Of a stretch of 64,000 bases of DNA, positions 8,610-16,976 are shown piece after piece. How positions within the stretch are numbered: the first letter of the stretch is position 1; each line of letters starts with the position of its first letter. Source of the stretch: Saprospiraceae bacterium. GTDB taxonomy: Bacteria > Bacteroidota > Bacteroidia > Chitinophagales > Saprospiraceae. A model generated the notes under the pieces. It was not told the origin of the DNA and searched no databases. It saw only the letters and a list, made by a program, of their open reading frames with translations. A program made the translations under genes and the position numbers. Where the stretch lies: positions 186,001 to 250,000 of the forward strand of contig JADJNF010000010.1 of NCBI GenBank assembly GCA_016714445.1, given 5' to 3'.

Positions 8610-11498
8610 ATGCAATTATTTGAACAACAGATTGTTAATATGAATTTCTCATTTCTGGAAAGTAATGAGAATAGTGGTGTATTATTGACAAATGATTTTA
8701 TAAACTTAAGTCTTAAGATCGCATCTCCTGAAATCCTTTTCGGACTTGAAACCGCAAAAAAGAAGTTTAATGCGGACGCTGTATATTTTAGGTATTTTTC
8801 AGACGGGAGAGGGAATGTTCCCCAGCTTTATTTATTTGATTTTACGCATAAATCCATAACGACGGAGGAAAAAAACCATATTCATATTCAAATGTGGAAT
8901 GGAAATCAAGTTCCAGCTTATATTATAATTGAAAAAGCATTAGTAAGTATTTTTGATTCACGAAAAAAACCTAATGATGAGAATGAGCACTATGCACGAA
9001 ATTTACTTACGTTAACTGGACAAACATTAAAAGATTTTGGTGCAAAAGATTTTGATAGCGGTTTATTTTGGGAAGAACAAGATGAAAAAAAGGACTTTCT
9101 TTTTGAAGAATCGGCTACTCGAGACTTAATCAGAGGATTAAAAGAAGTTTATTTTGATTTCCAAAAACATTCTAAATTAGATAAGCACGTTGCTCTTAAA
9201 CTTTTAGTTCAAAGCTTACTGATAAAGTATCTTGAAGAAAGGGATGAAAAAAGTGCAAGTGGTTATTTCGCTGGAACATATTTTAAAAAATATTTTCAAT
9301 GTTCGAACTTCTGTGATACTATAAAAGCGGGAAAGTTACTTGATTTGTTAGACCAATTAGCAAATGATTTTAACGGAAAAATCTTTGAATGGAACAAAGA
9401 AAATGAAGTTGTACAGCGAATTGCTATTCAACAAAGCGAAGTTAAAAAATTAGCTGACTATCTAGATGGAAAAAGTAAAAATAATCAATATGTATTGTGG
9501 CGATTATATTCTTTTTCGCATTTACCCGTAGAAGTTATAAGTTCTGTATATGAAGAGCTTTTAACAGATAGTAAAGATATCGTATATACGCCAGAAATGA
9601 TTGTAAGCACTTTGGTTGACGAATGTATGCCATTAAAACAACCAAAGGAAAATTTCAAAGTAATTGATGTCAGTTGTGGTTCAGGAATTTTTCTTGTAAA
9701 AACTTATAAGCGTGTTGTCCAATGGTGGAGATACAATGAATGGAAGAAAACAGGAAAACTCACCAAACCACCATTATCATTATTAAAAGAACTCTTACTG
9801 AACAGTATTTATGGCGTTGATATTGAACAAGATGCGATTCGTCTTTCGGTGTTTAGTCTCGCATTAGCCATTTTAGATGAAGTTGACTTAGATCCACCAA
9901 CTTGGGAGTTGTTAAAGTTTCCTGATTTAAGTAATAACATAATAACACAGGATTTTTTTGTATTTATAACAAATAAACCTAATGCAGACTTTGATTTAGT
10001 TATTGGAAATCCACCTTTTAATCCTCCTAAAGATAATAATGGCATAACTCCTTCAAATGGAAATTATTTTATTGGGTTAAAGAATAAAATTGGATATCGA
10101 AGTGAATTTAAAATACCCGATGAAAATCCAGCCTTGCATTTTTTGGTTCAATCATTGAAATTACTTAAAAAGGATGCAGTTTTATGTTTAATTCAGCCAT
10201 CAGGTCCAATTCTTTACCAAAAAGACCAAAGTTTTAAGCAGGAAATATTTTCCCAAAATAACTTATTACAACTAATAGATTTTACTAAACTCGCTGATAA
10301 GCTTTGGGGGAAAACAAAAGTTGCTACAGCTGCTGTTTTTATTCAAAAAACAAAACCTGATAATCACGACGTTTTACATCTAATTGCAAATAGAACATTT
10401 TCTAACACTAATAGGCTATTCTTAGAATTTGACCACTATGATTTTCATTTTGTTCCACAAAAATCTATCTTAAGTAATCCGTTTGTATGGAAAGCAAATT
10501 TACTTGGTGGAGGTAGAATCCACAGTGTGCTTGAAAAATATTCAAAAATGCGCTCTGTAGGTGAATTTATTGAAGTAAAAGAAAGTTCTTTTGGATGGAA
10601 AGTTGGTGAAGGTTTTAAAGAAAAGGGCTTTAACCCTAAGCCGTGTGAATATTTAACTAACCAACCATTTTTACCATCAGATGCTTTCAAAGAGGGAAAA
10701 ATTGAAAGAAACAAAATTAGATTATGCGATATACAGCTTTTTTATAGAAAAGGTGATAAGAAAATTTACAAACCACCACACATTTTAATAAAAGAAAATA
10801 TAGGTTTTAAAAGATTGACTGTTACACTATTGGAAGAATACATGGTCTTTAGTTCAAACATAATTGGGATTCATGCACCTACAAATGAATTAAATGAATT
10901 AAAACAATTGAATCATTATTTTATCTTAAATAATGATTTACTAAGATTTTTAATTAAAACTTCAAGTAGCCAGCTTTCTATTAGTAAAGTTACAGTTCCA
11001 CTCAAAGAAGATTTTATGAACTTGCCTTACCCAGAAAATTTGGAGACATTGACTTTAACCAAAATTGATAAAATATTAATATATGAGACATTAAGTGATA
11101 TTTCAAATTTAACAAATGTTGTTGCAAATGAGATCAACTTAATTGAATATGCAGATACTTTTTGCGAAACATTAAATAGTATATATGGAAGTGAAAAGGA
11201 ATTTCAACTTTATAAAATAATTGATGCAGGAAAGTACTATGCTTTACATTTTGAGTATACGTCTGAAAATTTAACTCCTATACAAGAAAAAATTGTTGAT
11301 TTAGAAAAATATATTGAAGAAGCAATCCCGACAAGAGATGATAGCCAGCAAAAAATCCATATACAAAGGATAATTAAAGCTTATGGACATGACTCAATTA
11401 TATTAGCTAAGCCAAAACAACTACGTTATTGGTTACCTTCTATTGCATTAAGGGATGCAGATGAAACTTTTGCAGACTATATTAAATCCCGATATTAA
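8610..11498 (+). CDS. N6-adenine DNA methyltransferase, Type IIG/Type I-like restriction-modification protein
   Basis: This 962-residue protein has an N-terminal region (1 to about 290) like those of Eco57I-type methylases. The SAM-binding motif I is DVSCGSGIFL near residue 353 (a variant of DPACGSG), and the catalytic motif IV is IGNPPFNPP near residue 465, which marks N6-adenine specificity. The C-terminal third (about 640-900) has the look of a target-recognition domain. I see no PD-(D/E)XK nuclease motif in its N-terminus, so cleavage may be provided by the next gene. It likely modifies, and with its partner restricts, DNA. Lower GC than the flanking phosphonate genes suggests acquisition. 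Confidence 0.8.
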   Translation: MQLFEQQIVNMNFSFLESNENSGVLLTNDFINLSLKIASPEILFGLETAKKKFNADAVYFRYFSDGRGNVPQLYLFDFTHKSITTEEKNHIHIQMWNGNQVPAYIIIEKALVSIFDSRKKPNDENEHYARNLLTLTGQTLKDFGAKDFDSGLFWEEQDEKKDFLFEESATRDLIRGLKEVYFDFQKHSKLDKHVALKLLVQSLLIKYLEERDEKSASGYFAGTYFKKYFQCSNFCDTIKAGKLLDLLDQLANDFNGKIFEWNKENEVVQRIAIQQSEVKKLADYLDGKSKNNQYVLWRLYSFSHLPVEVISSVYEELLTDSKDIVYTPEMIVSTLVDECMPLKQPKENFKVIDVSCGSGIFLVKTYKRVVQWWRYNEWKKTGKLTKPPLSLLKELLLNSIYGVDIEQDAIRLSVFSLALAILDEVDLDPPTWELLKFPDLSNNIITQDFFVFITNKPNADFDLVIGNPPFNPPKDNNGITPSNGNYFIGLKNKIGYRSEFKIPDENPALHFLVQSLKLLKKDAVLCLIQPSGPILYQKDQSFKQEIFSQNNLLQLIDFTKLADKLWGKTKVATAAVFIQKTKPDNHDVLHLIANRTFSNTNRLFLEFDHYDFHFVPQKSILSNPFVWKANLLGGGRIHSVLEKYSKMRSVGEFIEVKESSFGWKVGEGFKEKGFNPKPCEYLTNQPFLPSDAFKEGKIERNKIRLCDIQLFYRKGDKKIYKPPHILIKENIGFKRLTVTLLEEYMVFSSNIIGIHAPTNELNELKQLNHYFILNNDLLRFLIKTSSSQLSISKVTVPLKEDFMNLPYPENLETLTLTKIDKILIYETLSDISNLTNVVANEINLIEYADTFCETLNSIYGSEKEFQLYKIIDAGKYYALHFEYTSENLTPIQEKIVDLEKYIEEAIPTRDDSQQKIHIQRIIKAYGHDSIILAKPKQLRYWLPSIALRDADETFADYIKSRY

Positions 11499-11499
11499 A

Positions 11500-12186
11500 A
11501 TGCTTAAAGATTCGTTGCCTTCATATCAAAATCCAAGACCAAATGATTTAAGTGTTGAATCAAATTATGAGGTTGATGTAATATTATCATTTGTGGATAA
11601 AAATATTTCTGGTTTCCCAGTTTATTATCAATCTATTAAAGACTCACAAAAGGAGAATCGGATAAGTGATTTTTTAGTCCATCATTTTGAGTTATGCAAA
11701 AATGAAACAGAATGTTACTTTCCTTTTAGGTTTAGCAAAAATCCTACACAAACAGAATCAGATAAAGAAACTGATATTGGTGTTTTTGTTATGTTAAGAG
11801 CACAAAAACCAATACCTATTATTGAATTTGAAGCTAAAAGGTTGTCTGATTCTTCAAACAATAAAGAGTACGTTTGTGGACTTCGTGGAGGTATTGAGCG
11901 TTTTAAAAGAGGACATCATTCATCTCACATAAAAGTTTGTGGTATGTTTGGATATGTTCAAAATAAGACTTCTGCTGAATGGATAGAAAATATAAATACT
12001 TGGATATCAGAATTGTCACACAATAATACAGATTCTTCAATTGACTGGACTGACTCAAAAGAATTATTGTTTAAAATAGAGTCATATTCTTTTGTTGAGA
12101 AATTAAGTTCTTCGCACCAAAGAAAATTACATAAGGAAAATATTGTAATATGGCATTATTTGATTGATTTGGTAAGTAAGAATTGA
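11500..12186 (+). CDS. Putative restriction endonuclease subunit (PD-(D/E)XK-like)
   Basis: This protein of about 228 residues begins at ATG 11500, one base after the methylase stop. An upstream in-frame ATG at 11455 would overlap the methylase by 44 bases and is less likely. I do not recognise a named family. A segment reading DIGVFV, then IPIIEFEAKRLS, fits the D...ExK pattern of PD-(D/E)XK nucleases, with a downstream Gly-Gly-Ile-Glu-Arg-Phe-Lys stretch. Position directly behind a Type IIG-like methylase without a visible nuclease domain supports a nuclease role. It could instead be a Type IIG accessory protein. Function is inference. Confidence 0.55.
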   Translation: MLKDSLPSYQNPRPNDLSVESNYEVDVILSFVDKNISGFPVYYQSIKDSQKENRISDFLVHHFELCKNETECYFPFRFSKNPTQTESDKETDIGVFVMLRAQKPIPIIEFEAKRLSDSSNNKEYVCGLRGGIERFKRGHHSSHIKVCGMFGYVQNKTSAEWIENINTWISELSHNNTDSSIDWTDSKELLFKIESYSFVEKLSSSHQRKLHKENIVIWHYLIDLVSKN

Positions 12187-12281
12187 TTTTTAGGAAAAAT
12201 GCCATTCCTTCGCATCCATACATATTGCCAAATAACGCAAAAAATCTTGCACACAATCCAAAACTTCGTAAAGAGAATTCC

Positions 12282-12350
12282 CTTAATATAACCATAACAA
12301 ATCCATAACCTCACATTCCGCTACTTACTCAGTATAAATAAAGATTTTTG
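12282..12350 (+). promoter_or_regulatory. Candidate Pho-box array and -7 element for the phosphonate operon
   Basis: CTTAATA (12282), CATAACA (12293) and CATAACC (12304) are spaced at exactly 11 bp. A -7-like GATTTTTG lies at 12343-12350, the same octamer as in the phytase promoter. Units start 39, 50 and 61 bases upstream; a weak fourth unit (ATTCCGC, 12315) would be at 28. The -7 covers the TTG at 12348, so translation must start later, at ATG 12378. Confidence 0.5.
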
Positions 12351-12377
12351 CGGCACTTAACCAAAAGCAAATTTCCA

Positions 12378-13067
12378 ATGATACGAATGGTCGTTTTTGA
12401 TATGGCTGGCACTACAATTGATGAAGATAATGTAGTCTATAAATGTGTTCAGAAAGCATTAAATGAATATCAGATACCAGCAACTCTGGAACAGGTATTG
12501 GAATTTGGAGCCGGCAAAGAAAAATTACAAGCCATCAAAGATGTATACGCAGAAGTTATGCAGGAAATGGCAGATGAAATTACTGCAAAAACCATCTATG
12601 ATAAATTTTCCGTGCTTTTGGAAGATGCTTATGAAATGATTGATATGAAGCTGTTTGAAGGACTAAGATCGACACTATTTTTCTTATATAAACGTGATGT
12701 AAAAGTAGTATTCAACACCGGTTATACCAAAGATGTGGCTACAAAAATCCTTAAAAAAGTAGATTGTATTGTTGGAAGAGATTTAGATTTATTGGTTACC
12801 GCAGATATGGTTGAAAATAGTCGTCCTGCTCCTGATATGATCACATATGCGCTACAACATTTCAATATAAAACCATGGGAATGTATCAAAGTGGGTGACT
12901 CTGCCATTGACATCCTGGAAGGTAAAAATGCCAAAGTAAAATACAGTATCGGCATCACTACAGGGGCTCAAACCAAGGAACAAATCGCACAAGAAAATCC
13001 GGATTATATTATAAAAAATCTTCGTGAGTTGATCCCTATTATTGAAGACGCCAATAATACATTATGA
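12378..13067 (+). CDS. Phosphonatase-like HAD hydrolase (PhnX-like)
   Basis: This is a HAD-superfamily protein of about 229 residues. The nucleophile motif is VFDMAGTTIDED at the extreme N-terminus, the cap segment GAGKEKLQAIKD carries a candidate Schiff-base lysine as in phosphonoacetaldehyde hydrolase, and motif II is FNTGY. PAPDMI and VGDSAIDILEGKNA carry the remaining acidic residues. The family (TIGR03351 type) is linked to cleavage of the C-P bond of a phosphonoacetaldehyde-like substrate. It opens an operon with the transporter (4-base ATGA overlap), the FAD oxidoreductase and two phosphatases. The exact substrate is not known; an ordinary PhnX role is the main alternative. Confidence 0.8.
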   Translation: MIRMVVFDMAGTTIDEDNVVYKCVQKALNEYQIPATLEQVLEFGAGKEKLQAIKDVYAEVMQEMADEITAKTIYDKFSVLLEDAYEMIDMKLFEGLRSTLFFLYKRDVKVVFNTGYTKDVATKILKKVDCIVGRDLDLLVTADMVENSRPAPDMITYALQHFNIKPWECIKVGDSAIDILEGKNAKVKYSIGITTGAQTKEQIAQENPDYIIKNLRELIPIIEDANNTL

Positions 13068-14390
13068 GCTTTAAAAGCCAAGTCGAGTATAGGTTGACCC
13101 GGCATCCATTGCTCTTGACGATGTGGGCCAGCACAGCTGCTTTTATTTCTTATTTCTGCATGTACATGTATCGCAAACCATTCACTGCGGCTACATATGA
13201 CGATTGGACGTTGTGGGATATGGATTATAAAATATTGCTAGTCATAGCTCAGGTTATAGGTTATGCTATTTCAAAATTCATTGGAATTCGTTTTATTTCA
13301 GGATTGGACGGAAGTAAAAGGAATCTATACTTTATAGGCTTGATTAGCTTTTCATTTGCAGCACTCTTAGGATTTATGTGGACACCATATCCTTATGGTT
13401 TGATGTGGCTTTTTCTTAATGGATTGCCGCTGGGATTGATATGGGGCATCGTATTTCAATATCTGGAAGGTCGTAGGATTACGGAAATATTGACCGTCAT
13501 CCTGAGTGCAAATTTTATATTGTCATCGGGTGTCGCAAAATCAATCGGACAGTATTTGATCCAATCTGGCATTACAGAGACATCGATGCCTGCCATCATT
13601 GGATTGATATTTTTCCCAATCATGTTGATTTCTGTGTGGATGTTATCCTGTATTCCATCACCTGATAGTGAAGACATCAGTCTTCGTGCACCGAGACAAG
13701 CCATGAGTGCCCTTCAGCGAAAGGAACTCATCAAAAATTACAGACCCATTTTGGTACTTTTTATCGTCATTTATATCACCCTCACTATGATACGCGACAT
13801 CAGAGACAATTTTGGTGTGGAGATATGGAGTGAGTTGGGATTTACCAAAAACACTTCCATTTATACCACGACGGAAATTCCCGCCACCATACTCATTTTA
13901 GTGATTTTGGGCTTGATGTTTTTGATTAAAGACAACCGTAAAGCACTAAATATCAATATGCTACTGACACTTTCAGGAGCGCTTATGTTGCTTGTCACAA
14001 CGATACTATTTTCAATAGGCAGCATTTCACCAGTGTGGTGGATGGTCTTTTCAGGATGCGGATTATTCATTCCCTTACATCATTTATAATGGTTTGATAT
14101 TCGACCGATTTATCGCCGCTTTTAGGATAACTGGTAATGTGGGTTTTCTAATGTATATGGCTGATGCCTTCGGTTATTTAGGAAGTGTGGGCATCATGTT
14201 GTTCAAAAATTTTGGCAATGCTGATATCTCGTGGTTGTCATTTTATGTGACTTTGAGCTTAGTTGTAGGAACACTTTGTGTTGGCTTGATTGTATTGACA
14301 TATTTTGTAGTCAATCGTAAATATAAATCTTCTTCAGAACTTTCTTCATCAAAAGAAATCCATGTATATGAACAGTATGCAAAAATATGA
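13064..14390 (+). pseudogene. MFS-type transporter (DUF5690-like), split by a frameshift
   Basis: Two frames make one 12-TM-like transporter of about 441 residues. The first covers 13064-14089 and ends FSGCGLFIPLHHL; the second continues with NGLIFDRFIAAFR up to 14390. Removing one T at 14075-14076 turns the junction into IPYIIYNGLIFDR, which restores a smooth membrane protein, so a single inserted T explains the break. The family, with its MYRKPFTAA start region, occurs beside phosphonate genes in Bacteroidota and probably imports a phosphonate or its precursor. The break may be a real mutation, a sequencing indel or, less likely, recoding. The gene overlaps both neighbours in the operon. 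Confidence 0.75.
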
Positions 14391-15528
14391 TTTGATCATT
14401 GTCGGTGGTGGCATCTTAGGACTTTCGCACGCATACCACGCACTATTAAAAAAGAAAAAGGTATTGCTACTAGAAAAAAATAGTCAGGCTATGGGTGCAA
14501 GCATTCGCAATTTTGGGCAAATCGTACCTTCAGGATTCTCAGCTACTTGGCAAGGTTATGGACGTTCATCCTTGAAGCATTATCTAGATATTGCTAGTCA
14601 AGCCGACATTGCAATTAGACAAGAAGGAAGCATTTATATTGCTTCTGATGATGAAGAAATTCAACTCCTAGAAGAATTGCATCAAATTAACCAATCTAAT
14701 GATTATCCATCACATTTACTAACTGCGGAAGAATGTACTTTCCGATACCCAAATGTTACAAAACAGTATTGTAAAGCAGCTTTGTTTTTTCCAGAAGAAA
14801 TCAATGCAGACTCACAAAAAACCATCCCAGCAATAACCCTGTTTCTTATCAAAAACCTGGGTTTGGACGTAGCTTACAACAGGACAATCATCGACATCTA
14901 TACCAATGCGCATGAAGTGATAGCCTTTGACCATCAGGGAGATAAGTGGCTCGGAGAACAATTGGTACTTTGCAATGGTGATGAGTTTTCTACCTTATTT
15001 CCTGAGCTTTTTGCAGAAAGTGATATCACTTTGGTAAAATTACAAATGATGGAAACTGTTCCACAAATAAATACACTAAAAATACCTGGTTCGATACTGA
15101 CAGGATGGACCATAAGACGATATGAAAGTTTTCAGGAATGTCCTTCATACCAAACGATCAAGTCCAGAGAAAATGAACAAGATTTCCAACGAAGGTTTGG
15201 TGTCCACATCTTATTCAAACAAACTGCTGAAGGATCTGTCATCTTGGGAGACAGTCATGAATATGCAGATGTCAATCAGAGAGATGACCTTCGACTTTTT
15301 GAGACGAATGAAGTGATCAATAGTTTTATGACCGATGCTGCATCCAAAATTATGGACTTAGATTATAAAATTGCCCGAACATGGATAGGATGTTACAGTC
15401 AGCGCAAATCAGGCGAAATTTATCACCATACCATAGACGATAGAATTCACATCGTCACAGCCATCGGTGGCAAAGGAATGACAGGAAGCCTAGGTTGGGC
15501 AGAAGAACATATCAATAAAATATTCTAA
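14377..15528 (+). CDS. FAD-dependent oxidoreductase, phosphonate-associated (TIGR03364 type)
   Basis: This is a DAO-fold enzyme of about 383 residues. The Rossmann dinucleotide motif YDLIIVGGGILGLSHAY sits at the N-terminus, followed by the acidic LLLEKN, the FAD-contacting region ASIRNFGQIVPSG, and a C-terminal HIVTAIGGKGMTGSLG that closes the FAD site. Family members sit beside phosphonatase-like hydrolases and are thought to oxidise an aminophosphonate to the aldehyde that the hydrolase then cleaves. ATGs at 14362 and 14368 are also in frame, but 14377 puts the nucleotide-binding strand at the usual distance. It overlaps the end of the transporter gene and shares a TAATG junction with the next gene. 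Confidence 0.8.
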   Translation: MQKYDLIIVGGGILGLSHAYHALLKKKKVLLLEKNSQAMGASIRNFGQIVPSGFSATWQGYGRSSLKHYLDIASQADIAIRQEGSIYIASDDEEIQLLEELHQINQSNDYPSHLLTAEECTFRYPNVTKQYCKAALFFPEEINADSQKTIPAITLFLIKNLGLDVAYNRTIIDIYTNAHEVIAFDHQGDKWLGEQLVLCNGDEFSTLFPELFAESDITLVKLQMMETVPQINTLKIPGSILTGWTIRRYESFQECPSYQTIKSRENEQDFQRRFGVHILFKQTAEGSVILGDSHEYADVNQRDDLRLFETNEVINSFMTDAASKIMDLDYKIARTWIGCYSQRKSGEIYHHTIDDRIHIVTAIGGKGMTGSLGWAEEHINKIF

Positions 15529-16976
15529 TGGCAAAACATTGGTTTTCAATAATTTCGGAATACTTTTACCCCCGACCCCTAAAGGGGAGATTACTTCTTC
15601 AACATAAAGTTCCTGGTTTCTTAGAAAGCAATGAGATTACTTGTAAAATTGAAAAATTTGTTAACGGTAATCTTTTTAGATTCTTCTTAATATTGATATT
15701 CATTCTATCTATTTCGAACTTTTCATTTTGTAAGGAAAGATCAACATGGTCTTATGTTCATGGTGCAAATGATGAGACCTTATTTTCATTTACTATTCCC
15801 AATTTTTTCGATGCAGAGAAAGTAAATTTGCCACATAGATTGACCTTACCCAATAGTGTTTTTTGGTATTACAAAAAATTAAAAACCAAGTCAAATGCCA
15901 CCATAAAACTCAATGCAGATGATGGCGCACAAGTGTGGGTAAATCATCAGAGAATCAAGCCGGATAGAGATGGAAATTTCCCATTCCAAACTGCAAGTGA
16001 CAGCGCAGAAATCATCATTCGTGTATTGAATAATGCGGTAGCAGGTGGATTGCTAAGTGTAGAAATATTAGATGGTAAAGATGTAAATATTCAAGAAAAT
16101 AGCAGCCAAACAAAAATTCAATCAAACATCACACCATTGATGTCTAAGAAAAAAAACATCCAGCCTGACAAAAAAGAGATATCCTTTTCGTTTTGGGGAG
16201 ATAGTCAAGGTGGCTGGAATACTTTTAATCGTTTTGCACAGAAGATGGCTGGTTTTGATGATGATTTTAGCCTTGGTTTAGGAGATTTGGTGGCAGATGG
16301 AAGCCGGGATTCAGAATGGACTTCTTTCCGAAAAGCCATCGAGCCACTTCAGAAAAAAATGCCTTTGTTTTTTATACCAGGTAACCATGATTATGATGGG
16401 TATTACGATGATTTGATTCCCCAAAACTATCTTCAACACATTACAGCAGAAAAATCTGGCAAAACTTATTATGATTTTTATGTAGGGAAAGCGGCCTTTA
16501 TTGCCTTGGATCCAAATCGAAATTTTCCACTGTCTATCGACGCAGAACAACAAAAATGGATGCTACAAACCATACAATCCCGCAAATGGAAAGAAGCAGA
16601 TTGGCGATTTGTAGTCATTCATCAAGTGCCTTACGGACAAGGTTGGGAAGGGTACGAAGGTGATCATTTTATTCGTACCTTAATCGATACATTGGCTGGT
16701 CCACAGAAAATAGATTTTGTACTCAGCGGCCATATACACGATTACGAACGACTGACCAAAAAGTATGGAGACCATTACACCACATTCGTCATATCAGGTG
16801 GAGCAGGTGGCGGCATCGAACCTAAGGAATCCAATCCTACTCCTGTCATGGATCGACTCATCAAACAACACCATTTCGGTCGGATGACGCTAAGAAAAAA
16901 TAAAGCAATCATGTACATTTACGACATCAACGGAGATATTATAGATCAATTAACCATTCTCACATCCAACAAATGA
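15528..16976 (+). CDS. Secreted metallophosphoesterase with unusual N-terminal extension
   Basis: A 482-residue calcineurin-like phosphoesterase with the full ligand set FWGDSQGG, GLGDLVADGS, PGNHDYDG, VIHQVPYGQG and SGHIHDYERL, all in the C-terminal 290 residues. A smaller beta domain at about 75-150 (LNADDGAQVWVNHQRI) resembles PA14. The only ATG is at 15528, coupled to the preceding stop (TAATG), yet the hydrophobic signal segment (LFRFFLILIFILSISNF) begins only near residue 49. The intervening residues include translated palindromic repeat DNA (15576-15587), suggesting an element inserted into the 5' end. It probably releases phosphate outside the cytoplasm. Confidence 0.8.
   Translation: MAKHWFSIISEYFYPRPLKGRLLLQHKVPGFLESNEITCKIEKFVNGNLFRFFLILIFILSISNFSFCKERSTWSYVHGANDETLFSFTIPNFFDAEKVNLPHRLTLPNSVFWYYKKLKTKSNATIKLNADDGAQVWVNHQRIKPDRDGNFPFQTASDSAEIIIRVLNNAVAGGLLSVEILDGKDVNIQENSSQTKIQSNITPLMSKKKNIQPDKKEISFSFWGDSQGGWNTFNRFAQKMAGFDDDFSLGLGDLVADGSRDSEWTSFRKAIEPLQKKMPLFFIPGNHDYDGYYDDLIPQNYLQHITAEKSGKTYYDFYVGKAAFIALDPNRNFPLSIDAEQQKWMLQTIQSRKWKEADWRFVVIHQVPYGQGWEGYEGDHFIRTLIDTLAGPQKIDFVLSGHIHDYERLTKKYGDHYTTFVISGGAGGGIEPKESNPTPVMDRLIKQHHFGRMTLRKNKAIMYIYDINGDIIDQLTILTSNK
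15566..15596. repeat. CCCCTAAAGGGG palindromic repeat inside a coding region
   Basis: CCCCTAAAGGGG (15576-15587), embedded in a TACCCCCGACCCCTAAAGG context, resembles short palindromes seen in intergenic DNA at 4930-4947 and 36031-36047, and more distantly at 34509-34558. Here it is translated as YFYPRPLKGRL near the N-terminus of the metallophosphoesterase. Confidence 0.55.

Noticed and set aside
12348..12377. Earlier TTG start for the PhnX-like gene
   Set aside because: The TTG lies inside the predicted -7 element, and the HAD nucleophile strand normally begins the protein, so ATG 12378 is preferred.
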